Translations under genes and position numbers: made by a program
The notes under the pieces: generated by a model
What the model was told of the DNA's origin: nothing
Databases searched by the model: none
What the model saw: only the letters and a program-made list of their open reading frames with translations
Shown: piece by piece, positions 16,546-23,812 of the stretch
Layout of the letters: every line of letters starts with the position of its first letter
How positions within the stretch are numbered: position 1 is the first letter of the stretch
Origin: Fibrobacter sp.
Lineage (GTDB): Bacteria; Fibrobacterota; Fibrobacteria; Fibrobacterales; Fibrobacteraceae
DNA length: 27,497 bases
Reading direction: 5' to 3'
NCBI GenBank assembly: GCA_016295375.1
Contig: JAEDLI010000022.1
Span: 1-27,497 of the forward strand

Positions 16546-18538
16546 ATGTCCACACAATGCCGTAGGCGAAGCGCAGTCCCTCGGGGGTGTATCCGGATTC
16601 AGGCATGTAAATGCTGTGGTTGAAGTTCTCGATGCGGTTGTAGAGCTCAAAGGAGAGAATCTGCATGCGGGCTTCGAAATCCAGGGCCAGGTAGTGCTTC
16701 ATCAGCTCCAGCTCGGGTTCGCCAAACTCGTTGATGGTGCAGTCGTAACGGTGGTCGAACCATTGCCAGTCCACGCGGACGCTTACCCCCAGACGGTCAC
16801 TGACAAAACGGTTCTGCCAGTGGATGCTTCCCTTGTAGTAAAGTTCGGGAGTGTCGATGAGCTTGTATTTCCGGTCCAGCACCTGGCCCCGTTCCAGGTA
16901 GAATTTCCAGTTGCCCAGGCGGAATCCCGTCTGTAGCATCCAGTCCCAGGTCTCCGCCTTTTTCAGGTTGACCCACTGGAACGCGCTCTCTACGGATTCC
17001 AGGTTTTCGGTAACCCAGCGCTGCCTGATGGGGCTTTTCACTTTTTCGTGGCGGATGCCAATTCCATAAAAAACTTCCCGGGAATACCAGCCGATGTTGA
17101 CCGTCTTGCGTTTCCGTTTTTCATAGTTCAGGTTTTCGTTGGGGAAGGCGACACGGCCCACTTCCATAAAGGCCAGCTGGTTCATGTCGGGGAACTTGTT
17201 GTCCCTGCGGATAGAGCCGTTGACGCGGAAATGGAAGGGGAGCAACAGGGTGGCGTCTGCGGAGTAGGCTTTGGCGTAGTCCTCGTCGTCGGTGATGGAA
17301 CTGTTCCGCTGGAGGCCCGCCTGGGTGCGGAAAAGCAGGATTCCCAGGGTGTCCGAAAGTTCCAGGTAGCCCACTTCGCGGTCCTGCAGGTGCTGCTTGC
17401 GGTATTCCTCGAAATATTCGTCGCCGTCCAAAAATTCATAGTGGAACTTGAGGGCCGGATTGAACAGCGTGTTGTAGCGGATGCCGAAATCCCCCAGCAG
17501 GGTCTCGTAGGTGTATTCCCTCAGGGTGTCGTAGTAGAGGCTGTCGGTATGTTGGATGTCCAGCGTGTCTGTCCAGGTGGTGTCGCCCCGGTACAGATGG
17601 GGCAGGGAATCCTCTTCGATTTCGTGAGTGCCGGAATAGACATCGGCGCTGAAAATCAGGTTCTTGATGGGGTAGAGTTCAAAACCTGCGCCATAGCCGC
17701 GGCTTTCGATGGAAATGCCGTAGGGGTCTGTCAGGAAGGTGCGCTTGGCCTTGTCCAGGGTGTCAAGGATTACTTTGTGGGTGGAATTGTCGGCATTGTA
17801 AAGGTCCATGTAGTTCATCTTCACGAAAGCCTTGCCGAATCCGAAACGCCAGGTCAGCATGGGCTGCACGTGGATGCTGTTCATGGCGATGTTTCGTCCA
17901 CCGAAGGGGATAGAGGTGGAGTCGCGGCCCAAGGAAAAATAGGGGGAATGGGTCACGTTCTGGTACTCGTATTCCTTGCTGTTCTTGTTGGAGCGACTCT
18001 GGATGCCAAAGTCCAGGGCCACCGAGTCGGTGATGATGCGTCTGAAATCCAGCCGCAGGGCGTTGCCGTCAAAGGGCCCCCGTTCCCAGGCCAGGTCAGT
18101 GACGGGGGTATCTACAGGAATCCCGTGCCGCTCTTCGGTAAGGATTCCGTTTTCGCCGTTCAGGGTCAGGGTGGAGCCGTCGTAGCCAAGCCTTGTAGTG
18201 TAGAGTCCCGCCAGTTTGCTGGGGAAACGCCTGCTTACGCTTCCCATGCCAAAGGCCGCGGGGTTCAGTTCCGGGTTCCCGAGAATCGATGTCCCCAGCA
18301 CCCATTCCGCCTTCTGGCCGGATACGTCGTAGGTCCGCTCCATCAGTTCCCGGAGGGCGATGACCCAGCGGCCCGCATCGTTTTCACGGACGGCCGGATC
18401 CGGGCTGTCGGGGGAGTCCCACAGGGTGTCCTGGGGGCTCGGCTGGGTGTAGGCGCGGGGCGTCAGGGGCTCGCCCAATACGGTCCAGACCATCGACAGG
18501 ACTGCAAGCAGGCTTATGTGTAGTTTAAATAATTTCAC
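16535..18538 (-). CDS. Probable outer-membrane beta-barrel protein (porin/TonB-receptor-like, no plug)
   Basis: The 667-residue protein starts with a signal peptide (MKLFKLHISLLAVLSMVWTV, cut near LGEP). The start codon is GTG at 18536-18538, with no clear ribosome-binding site. After an 80-residue N-terminal part, the rest alternates amphipathic strands rich in aromatic residues with polar turns, such as FGFGKAFVKMNYMDLYN, FHYEFLDGDEYFEEY, FYLERGQVLDRKYKL and a last strand FAYGIVWTF ending with RN. This pattern is typical of large outer-membrane barrels. No TonB box or plug domain was found, so a porin-like or family-specific barrel is more likely than a classical TonB receptor. The family was not recognised. 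It lies between a PHP phosphoesterase gene and ligA on the same strand, with 7-base repeats on both sides. Confidence 0.7.
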   Translation of the reverse strand: MKLFKLHISLLAVLSMVWTVLGEPLTPRAYTQPSPQDTLWDSPDSPDPAVRENDAGRWVIALRELMERTYDVSGQKAEWVLGTSILGNPELNPAAFGMGSVSRRFPSKLAGLYTTRLGYDGSTLTLNGENGILTEERHGIPVDTPVTDLAWERGPFDGNALRLDFRRIITDSVALDFGIQSRSNKNSKEYEYQNVTHSPYFSLGRDSTSIPFGGRNIAMNSIHVQPMLTWRFGFGKAFVKMNYMDLYNADNSTHKVILDTLDKAKRTFLTDPYGISIESRGYGAGFELYPIKNLIFSADVYSGTHEIEEDSLPHLYRGDTTWTDTLDIQHTDSLYYDTLREYTYETLLGDFGIRYNTLFNPALKFHYEFLDGDEYFEEYRKQHLQDREVGYLELSDTLGILLFRTQAGLQRNSSITDDEDYAKAYSADATLLLPFHFRVNGSIRRDNKFPDMNQLAFMEVGRVAFPNENLNYEKRKRKTVNIGWYSREVFYGIGIRHEKVKSPIRQRWVTENLESVESAFQWVNLKKAETWDWMLQTGFRLGNWKFYLERGQVLDRKYKLIDTPELYYKGSIHWQNRFVSDRLGVSVRVDWQWFDHRYDCTINEFGEPELELMKHYLALDFEARMQILSFELYNRIENFNHSIYMPESGYTPEGLRFAYGIVWTFRN

Positions 18539-18567
18539 GAAAAAAGCAAATTCCCTATACTACGACC

Positions 18568-18644
18568 ATCTCACTACACATTTCACACTCCACATCCCGC
18601 ACATCATAACTCATAACTCACAACTCACAACCCACACATCTCTA
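18568..18644 (-). repeat. Degenerate 7-base tandem repeat after the PHP gene (11 units)
   Basis: Eleven consecutive 7-base units on the minus strand begin exactly with the TAG stop of the PHP gene (TAGAGAT). They include TTGTGAG twice and TTATGAG, and drift through GTGCGGG, ATGTGGA and GTGTGAA without losing register. T or TG at fixed positions and a purine-rich end persist. This is the longest array seen and fills most of the gap before the barrel gene. Confidence 0.75.
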
Positions 18645-19511
18645 GAACCATTCCGCTCTGGATTTTTCACGCCTTTCGCGGAGGGCTTGCACTACGGAGT
18701 AGGGCATTTTCATGCAGCCGGGCGTGTAGTTGCTGCTTTCGGTATGAAAGTCGGAGCCACCGGTACCCACCAGCCCGAACTTCTGGGCCATTTCCTTGTA
18801 TTTGCGGCCCACGGCGCCCTTCTGGGCGGGGCTATAGACTTCCATACCCTGGATTCCCCATTCCACCATGTTCTCGATGAACTCGTCGCTGAGGCCCGAC
18901 TTGTAGGGGTGAGCGAGCACCGCGATGCCTCCGGCGTTTTCGATAAGGCGGATGGTCTGCTGCGGATTCAGTCCCTTCTTTTCCACAAAGGCCACACAGC
19001 CGTCCCCGAGGTATTTGGTGAAGGCTTCTGCGAAGTTGGAAATGTATTCTTCGTCCACCAGGGACATGGCAATGTGGGGCCGCCCGATGACCTTTCCCTT
19101 GCAGTAGGAATTCACCTTTTCGAAGGTGATGTCGATTCCCAGGGCGTTCAGCTTCTTGATGATGGCCTTTGCGCGGGTTATCCTCTGCTTAGTAAAGTCC
19201 TCCATCTCCATGTTCAGGGCCAGGTTGGTGGGGTCGCAGAAATATCCCAAAATATGGATGTCCTTGCCCTGCCATACGGCAGAAATCTCGATGCCGGGGA
19301 TGATTTCCAGCCCGATATCCTTGGCAGGGCCCTCGGCCAGCTTGTAGCTGTCCAGGTTGTCGTGGTCGGTAATGGAAATACACCGGAGCCCCCTGCGCTT
19401 GCAGAGGGTCAGCAGTTCTTCGACAGAGAGGCTGCCGTCAGAAAGGCGGGTGTGCAAATGCAGATCCGCGTAGCCGCCGTTCTCTATCTTGCTTCCTGAA
19501 CCCTTGTACAT
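18642..19511 (-). CDS. PHP-domain phosphoesterase (RNase AM/YciV/TrpH-like)
   Basis: The metal-binding PHP motifs are complete: YADLHLHTRLSDG near the N-terminus, ITDHD, GIEIS, GRPHIA, VLAHP and GGSDFHTE near the C-terminus. At 290 residues it matches the YciV/TrpH group, which includes the 5'-3' exoribonuclease RNase AM and 3',5'-nucleoside bisphosphate phosphatases. It should hydrolyse phosphoester bonds of RNA ends or small nucleotides in the cytoplasm; which one cannot be told from sequence. The open frame extends upstream to 19751, but that part is read from another frame of the preceding gene. The ATG at 19511 overlaps the upstream TGA as TGATG, typical of translational coupling. Its TAG stop starts a long 7-base repeat array. 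Confidence 0.9.
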   Translation of the reverse strand: MYKGSGSKIENGGYADLHLHTRLSDGSLSVEELLTLCKRRGLRCISITDHDNLDSYKLAEGPAKDIGLEIIPGIEISAVWQGKDIHILGYFCDPTNLALNMEMEDFTKQRITRAKAIIKKLNALGIDITFEKVNSYCKGKVIGRPHIAMSLVDEEYISNFAEAFTKYLGDGCVAFVEKKGLNPQQTIRLIENAGGIAVLAHPYKSGLSDEFIENMVEWGIQGMEVYSPAQKGAVGRKYKEMAQKFGLVGTGGSDFHTESSNYTPGCMKMPYSVVQALRERREKSRAEWF

Positions 19512-20059
19512 CAGGTCACTCCGTAATACTTGGAGATGAGGGCCGCTTCCGATGACTGGTCGGGGTGGAGGCTCAGGTTCAAGAAGGGGTAAAGGGACTC
19601 GCTGTTGAACCCGATACGGCACTGGGCTCCGCTTTTTTTGGCCAGGTAAAGTCTCGGCAAGAAGGGCTCGTCCAAGTAGATGCAGACTTCGGGCTCGTAA
19701 GCCTCGATTTTTGCAAGGATTCCCTCGAAAACAGGCTCGCCGAAACGGCATTCTTGGTCGCTAAAGTAGAAGGCGTGGCTCCGCTTGGCCGAAATCAGGG
19801 CCTGCAGGCTCTCGTGGGCGCAAAACTGCACGTTGTTGAACCATTCCTTGGGCATGGGGCTTAAGAAAGCCACTGCGTCCTCGAACTTTCGGGGCAAAAA
19901 CACCAGTGTCTTGGGGTGGTTCTTCAAAATGTCCGGAAAACAGAAGGCTCCGGAATCTTCGCCCGCCTGTTTCAGGAACCACCGACGGAGCGACTCGCTG
20001 CTGGCGAATCGCTTGAAAAAGTACTTAAACCGATCGGCAAAGTAAGGCGAAGGTTTCAA
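19511..20059 (-). CDS. Unrecognised 182-residue protein coupled to the PHP gene
   Basis: No family was recognised with confidence. The protein is soluble-looking, without signal peptide or membrane segments. It alternates short hydrophobic strands with helices (KTLVFLPRKFEDAVAFL, PEVCIYLDEPFLPRLYL, AQCRIGFNS), an alpha/beta Rossmann-like pattern. The CRIGF stretch faintly recalls GT9-type glycosyltransferases, but the protein is far too short for one and this is weak. The start is TTG at 20057-20059, supported by GGAGA 4 bases upstream; no ATG fits. Its TGA overlaps the ATG of the PHP phosphoesterase by one base, so the two proteins are probably made together and may act together. It is divergent from rnhA, with 46 bases between. 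Confidence 0.65.
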   Translation of the reverse strand: MKPSPYFADRFKYFFKRFASSESLRRWFLKQAGEDSGAFCFPDILKNHPKTLVFLPRKFEDAVAFLSPMPKEWFNNVQFCAHESLQALISAKRSHAFYFSDQECRFGEPVFEGILAKIEAYEPEVCIYLDEPFLPRLYLAKKSGAQCRIGFNSESLYPFLNLSLHPDQSSEAALISKYYGVT

Positions 20060-20105
20060 AGGGTCTCCAAAATTATAGTCTCACAAAATATATAAATTTG
20101 GGCAG

Positions 20106-20903
20106 ATGGCGAAACAGAAATTCTATGCGATAAAGGCGCCAAACGGCGGAAAAATCGTGCTTTCTTGGGAAGAATGCCAGGAACTCACTCATAGCGTCAA
20201 GGGCGTGCTTTTTCGCGCTTTTCCAACGCGGCAAGAGGCGGCGAACTGGCTGAACGGCGTTTCCGCTCCTGCCCCCAAGGGACTCCGCATCTACGTGGAT
20301 GGTTCTTTCTTGGAAGGTTACCCCAAGGCAGGCTGGGGCTTTATCGTGGTGGAAAACGATCAAGAAGTTGCGCACGGCTCCGGAGTGACTGTGTTCGATG
20401 CCGAAAGCCGCAATATCGACGGCGAAGTCATGGCGAGCTACCAGGCTATGCGCTGGCTGGAGACCAACGACCGCACCGCCGTCATCTGCCACGACTACGA
20501 AGGTGTAGCACGCTGGGCCAAGGGGGAGTGGAAGGCCAAAAGTTCCATCGCCAAGAAATACGTGGAGGCTTGCCGCCCGCTTGTTCATCGGGTGAGTTTT
20601 GAGAAGGTGGCTGCCCACACGGGAGTCAAGTGGAACGAGGCCGTTGATCAGCTGGCCAAGAACGCCATCGCCCGTGCAAAAAAGGCCGAGGGTGCTACGC
20701 AGGCGGCAAAAGTCCCGCCGAGAAACCTGCTGGATGAACGCCTGAACGAAGGTCAGAATGCCGCTCAGGCCGCACCGGTCAAACCATCGGAAGCACCTGA
20801 TGCGTCACTGGCTGCAAAACCCGTGACCGAAGCCGTGCGAGCAAAACCTCTGCCAGAACCTCTAAAAGACCCGAAAACGGGACAGATGAGTTTGCCGCTC
20901 TGA
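20106..20903 (+). CDS. rnhA: Ribonuclease HI with hybrid-binding domain and clamp-binding-like tail
   Basis: This enzyme cuts the RNA strand of RNA-DNA hybrids, removing primers and R-loops. Residues 1-52 are the RNase H1 N-terminal hybrid-binding (caulimovirus viroplasmin-like) domain: KFYAIKAPNGGKIVLSWEEC, then VLFRAFPTRQEAANWL. Residues about 58-195 are the catalytic domain with all four acidic residues: D65 (YVDGS), E107 (DGEV), D130 (HDYEG) and D181 (NEAVDQLA). The last 70 residues form an Ala/Pro/Lys-rich flexible tail ending QMSLPL (260-265). That matches the six-residue clamp-binding consensus QLxLxL apart from methionine at position two, a change also found in the MutS clamp motif. 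It is divergent from the 182-residue gene. Confidence 0.95.
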   Translation: MAKQKFYAIKAPNGGKIVLSWEECQELTHSVKGVLFRAFPTRQEAANWLNGVSAPAPKGLRIYVDGSFLEGYPKAGWGFIVVENDQEVAHGSGVTVFDAESRNIDGEVMASYQAMRWLETNDRTAVICHDYEGVARWAKGEWKAKSSIAKKYVEACRPLVHRVSFEKVAAHTGVKWNEAVDQLAKNAIARAKKAEGATQAAKVPPRNLLDERLNEGQNAAQAAPVKPSEAPDASLAAKPVTEAVRAKPLPEPLKDPKTGQMSLPL

Positions 20904-20939
20904 TATCCCGAAAAAATTTTTTTTGTCTGAAAATTTTTT

Positions 20940-21743
20940 ATGCCTAGAATTGGTTTTCCATTTGCCTGCTTATTGTTTATTCCATTTTTCCTTATAGGTT
21001 GTTCCGTCACTCGGGTCTATGATTTCAGCATGACCGCTTCTGAAGCTCCCGAAGTTCACGGGGCCAACGCTGAACATAAACCTCATTCCTTCTCTTGGCG
21101 TTTTTCGGGCAAAGTCAACAAGAGTGTCCATGAAAATGTGGTGATAAGGGAAGGCCTTTACAGTAACGGTAAAGAATATGAGTGGCATTACGAGATAGGC
21201 GGTAACGATTTTTCGGGCAAGGCAGACTGGTTTTACAAGAGCAGACACTTCATGATTGGCTCAGGCATTGGTTACAAGGATGGCCTATACCATCACGGCA
21301 CCGTGGGGGTGAATACATCCCATATGGAACTTGGCGCCTTCCTGGGATTGTTCCATCAGTACAGCGACCTGGAATACACCCTTGAAAACTGCGAGACGGG
21401 TTGGTACGAAGATGAATACGACCAACTTTCGTATGACCCAGTTCGGACAGGGTGCAATAGTTCAAGCGACCATCATTACCGATTTAACACTAGCCCTTTT
21501 ATGGGTGCTTTCTGGGCGTTGTATTTCAGCAAGTTCTACCTGAACTATAACGTGAGTTTCTATACCCCAGAACCGAACGTGGAAGGAGAATCCCTGAATG
21601 TCCCCTCCATTACCAGCAATTACCTTAATGTGGGTTACAGGATTACTCGTTGGCTGGATTACAGCATTGGTGCCATCTTGACAGCAACGGATGGCAATCT
21701 TATCTGGGGCGTTTCCAGCGGTATCAGTTTTTATCTCAATTAG
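20940..21743 (+). CDS. Lipoprotein of unknown function, probably outer-membrane
   Basis: The 267-residue protein has a lipoprotein signal peptide with lipobox LIGC (C21). The mature part has alternating strands rich in Tyr, Phe, Trp and Gly: FSWRFSGKVNK, EYEWHYEIGGNDF, KSRHFMIGSGIGYKDGLYHH, YFSKFYLNYNVSFY and YLNVGYRITRWLDYSIGAIL, ending GVSSGISFYLN. This suggests a small beta-barrel or strand-rich outer-membrane lipoprotein. The central stretch around NCETGWYEDEYDQL is acidic and has two cysteines that could form a disulfide with a third nearby. No family was recognised. It begins 36 bases after rnhA in a very A+T-rich leader without a clear ribosome-binding site. Confidence 0.75.
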   Translation: MPRIGFPFACLLFIPFFLIGCSVTRVYDFSMTASEAPEVHGANAEHKPHSFSWRFSGKVNKSVHENVVIREGLYSNGKEYEWHYEIGGNDFSGKADWFYKSRHFMIGSGIGYKDGLYHHGTVGVNTSHMELGAFLGLFHQYSDLEYTLENCETGWYEDEYDQLSYDPVRTGCNSSSDHHYRFNTSPFMGAFWALYFSKFYLNYNVSFYTPEPNVEGESLNVPSITSNYLNVGYRITRWLDYSIGAILTATDGNLIWGVSSGISFYLN

Positions 21744-21767
21744 AAAGCTTGTCAGAAGCTTTTAGAA
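21744..21767 (+). terminator. Weak stem-loop between the lipoprotein gene and aguA
   Basis: A perfect 7-bp stem AAAGCTT/AAGCTTT (21744-21750 with 21756-21762) with a 5-base loop lies directly after the lipoprotein stop, between convergent genes. There is only a short T stretch and a low-G+C stem, so termination is plausible but unproven. Confidence 0.35.
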
Positions 21768-22790
21768 TCAAGCGCTCTCGTGCTTGCTCATGCAGTGCAG
21801 GCTTCCGCCCTCTTCGATGACGGTGCGGCAGTCCAGCCCGATAATCTTCCGTTTGGGGTAAACCTTGCGGAAATATTCTTCGGCCACCTTGTCGGCGGCA
21901 CACTTGTATTTAGGATAAATTAATCCGCCGTTCACATAGATGAAATTCATGTAGCTGGCCGGGAGAATCTGACCGTCGGGCAATTTGCGCTGGGGCGGCA
22001 GCGGGATGGTGTCCACTTTGGCTTTTTTGCCGTAGTGGAGCTTCAGGAATTCCAAAATGGCGGCGCGGGCCTCTTCCAGGTATTTGCCGTTGGCGCTTCT
22101 CGGGCTTGCCGCCGGAATGACCACCCGGTCAGTAGCCACGAAGCGGGCCACGTTGTCGATGTGTCCGTCGGTGTGGTCGCCTACAAGGCCCTTGGGGAGC
22201 ACCAGCAGGGCCTTGAGCCCCAGCATCTCGCAGATGGCCTTGATGACTTTCGAAAGGTCTTCCACCTTGTTGCGGTTCTTGCCCACGAGGCAGTCCAGGG
22301 TGGTCATGCCGAGACCGTCGCCGTTCACCTCGATGGCACCGCCCTCGAAAATGTAGGGGGCGCTCACGCCTTTCTTGTATTCCAGCAGGTCTGCGATGCG
22401 CCCGGGAATCTGGTTGTCGTTTTTCCATGGAGGGAACTTCGTGCCCCAGGCGTTAAAGACCGTCTCGGAAACCATAGTTTCCTTGCCCTTTTTTACGAAG
22501 AAGGGGCCGTAGTCCCGAATCCAGATGTCGTCGGTCTTGACCATGAAAAAAATGGCGGGATAAGGCCTGTCGGCCACGGCGAATTTTTCGTCCAAGGTCA
22601 AAAATTTCTTGTTCGGGACCAGCACGTTTACCGGCTGGAACTCGCTGATGGTGCGGATCAGCTCCACGTAGAACTTGCGGATTTTAACGCCACGTTCTCC
22701 GTGCCAGTTCAGTTTGTTGTGGGGGAAGGCAAGCCAGGTGGCTTCCTGTTCTTCCCATTCTGCAGGGTATCTAATTTCAACTTTTGGCAT
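21768..22790 (-). CDS. aguA: Agmatine deiminase
   Basis: The enzyme converts agmatine to N-carbamoylputrescine and ammonia, the first step of the two-step agmatine route to putrescine. The 340-residue protein has the guanidino-modifying fold signatures: PAEWEEQEATWLAFPHN at the N-terminus, DIWIRDYGPFFV, EGGAIEVNGDG, GDHTDGHIDNVARFV, and the catalytic cysteine in GGSLHCMS (C333). Length and motif order match bacterial AguA. The open frame could begin at a GTG at 22820, overlapping aguB, but the ATG at 22790 (MPKVEIRYPAEW) fits the family better and avoids translating the repeat. It follows aguB by 19 bases, consistent with one operon. Confidence 0.95.
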   Translation of the reverse strand: MPKVEIRYPAEWEEQEATWLAFPHNKLNWHGERGVKIRKFYVELIRTISEFQPVNVLVPNKKFLTLDEKFAVADRPYPAIFFMVKTDDIWIRDYGPFFVKKGKETMVSETVFNAWGTKFPPWKNDNQIPGRIADLLEYKKGVSAPYIFEGGAIEVNGDGLGMTTLDCLVGKNRNKVEDLSKVIKAICEMLGLKALLVLPKGLVGDHTDGHIDNVARFVATDRVVIPAASPRSANGKYLEEARAAILEFLKLHYGKKAKVDTIPLPPQRKLPDGQILPASYMNFIYVNGGLIYPKYKCAADKVAEEYFRKVYPKRKIIGLDCRTVIEEGGSLHCMSKHESA

Positions 22791-22791
22791 C

Positions 22792-22812
22792 TTTTCTATC
22801 GTCTCTCGTCTA
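22792..22812 (-). repeat. Short 7-base tandem repeat between aguB and aguA
   Basis: Three 7-base units on the minus strand (TAGACGA, GAGACGA, TAGAAAA) begin at the aguB TAG stop and end one base before the aguA ATG. The core matches the repeat inserted in ligA. Three units alone would be weak; position and core make it likely. Confidence 0.5.
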
Positions 22813-23676
22813 ACCTTCACCCCAAATCTTCAAAATATCCCCATACAGGTCGATGCGGCGGTCGCGGAAATGCGGCCACCAGCGGCGATTCTCTTCGGTT
22901 TCGGCGAGGTCGATTTCTACGGTAGAGACACCGAGAAAATCGGGTGAGCATTTCTCGATGAAGTATCCGTCGGGAGCGGCAACGAAGCTTGTGCCCCAGA
23001 AGGTGAGGTGTCCTTCGGTGCCGATGCGGTTAGCCGCCACCACGAAGGTGCGGTTGGCAATCGCGTGCCCGCGCATGACGGTGGTCCAGCTGTCCTGCTG
23101 GCGCGGGTAGATTTCCTCGGGCTCGCTGTCCATCCAACCGATGGCGGTGGGGTAGATGAGTACGTCTGCGCCCTTGAGACTCATGATGCGGGCGGCTTCC
23201 GGGAACCACTGGTCCCAGCAGATGAGCACGCCGAGCGTACCTGCAGATGTCTTGATGGGCTCGAAACCCGTGTCGCCCGGGATGAAGTAGTATTTCTCGT
23301 AGAAGGCGGGATCGTCGGGAATGTGGCTCTTGCGGTAGAGGCCGGCAATGCTGCCGTCGCGCTCGAACACGAAGGCGGAATTGTGATAGATGCCCCGGGC
23401 CCGCTTCTCAAAGAAGGGGAACACCACCACGGCGTTCAGTTCTTTGGCGATGCCCTGCCACTGCGCTACCAGCGGGTGGTCCTTCTTGATGGCGAGGTCA
23501 AAGAAGTCCGCGTTTTCCTCGAAGGGGAAGTAGGGAGTATGGAAGAGTTCCGGCAGAACCACCAGGTCGTAGCCCTTGCCCTTGAGGGCGCGGGCCTGTT
23601 CCACGTACCAGGCGTTGTTGCTGTCGAAATCGCCCGTCCACTTGCCTTGCAAAGTTGCGACCTTAATCTTGCTCAT
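22810..23676 (-). CDS. aguB: N-carbamoylputrescine amidase
   Basis: This nitrilase-superfamily enzyme hydrolyses N-carbamoylputrescine to putrescine, CO2 and ammonia, completing the route begun by AguA. The 288-residue protein has the Glu-Lys-Cys triad: E43 (LPELF), K116 (YRKSHIPD) and C153 (ICWDQWFPE). ATLQGKW at the N-terminus and WWPHFRDRRIDLYGDI near the C-terminus are typical of AguB. The ATG at 23676 is preferred over the upstream 23727 because GGGAG lies 5 bases before it and the family starts at KIKVATLQ. aguA follows at once. Upstream, a structured element and a repeat array separate it from proS, so it may have its own promoter. Confidence 0.95.
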   Translation of the reverse strand: MSKIKVATLQGKWTGDFDSNNAWYVEQARALKGKGYDLVVLPELFHTPYFPFEENADFFDLAIKKDHPLVAQWQGIAKELNAVVVFPFFEKRARGIYHNSAFVFERDGSIAGLYRKSHIPDDPAFYEKYYFIPGDTGFEPIKTSAGTLGVLICWDQWFPEAARIMSLKGADVLIYPTAIGWMDSEPEEIYPRQQDSWTTVMRGHAIANRTFVVAANRIGTEGHLTFWGTSFVAAPDGYFIEKCSPDFLGVSTVEIDLAETEENRRWWPHFRDRRIDLYGDILKIWGEG

Positions 23677-23689
23677 ATTGACTCCCGTT

Positions 23690-23765
23690 GTCATTCTGGA
23701 GGCCTCAAAGAGGCCGATAGAATCCATGGACCCTATCGGTCGCCAAAGGTTCCCTCCAGGGTGAC
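23690..23765 (+). repeat. Foldable multi-stem intergenic element with GTCAT-type ends
   Basis: The ends GTCATTCTGGAG (23690-23701) and CTCCAGGGTGAC (23754-23765) pair over 12 positions, two of them G-T. Inside, GGCCTC and GAGGCC form a perfect 6-bp hairpin with a 3-base loop (23701-23715). CGATAG and CTATCG (23715-23720 with 23733-23738) form another around a TCCATGGA palindrome. Together they make a branched cruciform or RNA fold. It fills the gap between proS and aguB and shares end patterns with the elements at 418-443 and 8141-8175. It could be a miniature mobile (REP/MITE-like) element or an RNA structure. Confidence 0.65.
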
Positions 23766-23770
23766 GTTTT

Positions 23771-23812
23771 CTACCTATCCCCTAGTCCCTAGATCCTATC
23801 CCCTAGTCCCTA
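23771..23812 (-). repeat. Degenerate 7-base tandem repeat across the 3' end of proS
   Basis: Six units on the minus strand each begin with TAG, for example TAGGGAC and TAGGGGA, in strict 7-base register. A 21-base higher-order repeat is visible (units 1-2 recur as units 4-5). The first unit encodes the last proS residues (FRD) and the second supplies its TAG stop. Confidence 0.75.

Noticed and set aside
18568..18644. CRISPR-like array
   Set aside because: Units are 7 bases with no spacers and no cas genes are near. This is a degenerate tandem repeat, not a CRISPR array.
19512..19751. N-terminal extension of the PHP protein
   Set aside because: The extension is read through another gene in a different frame and is Pro/Arg-rich. 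The ATG at 19511 with the TGATG overlap fits the family length.
20072..20077. TATAAT on the minus strand before the 182-residue gene
   Set aside because: As a -10 box it would put the transcript start inside the ribosome-binding site, and no -35 partner was seen.
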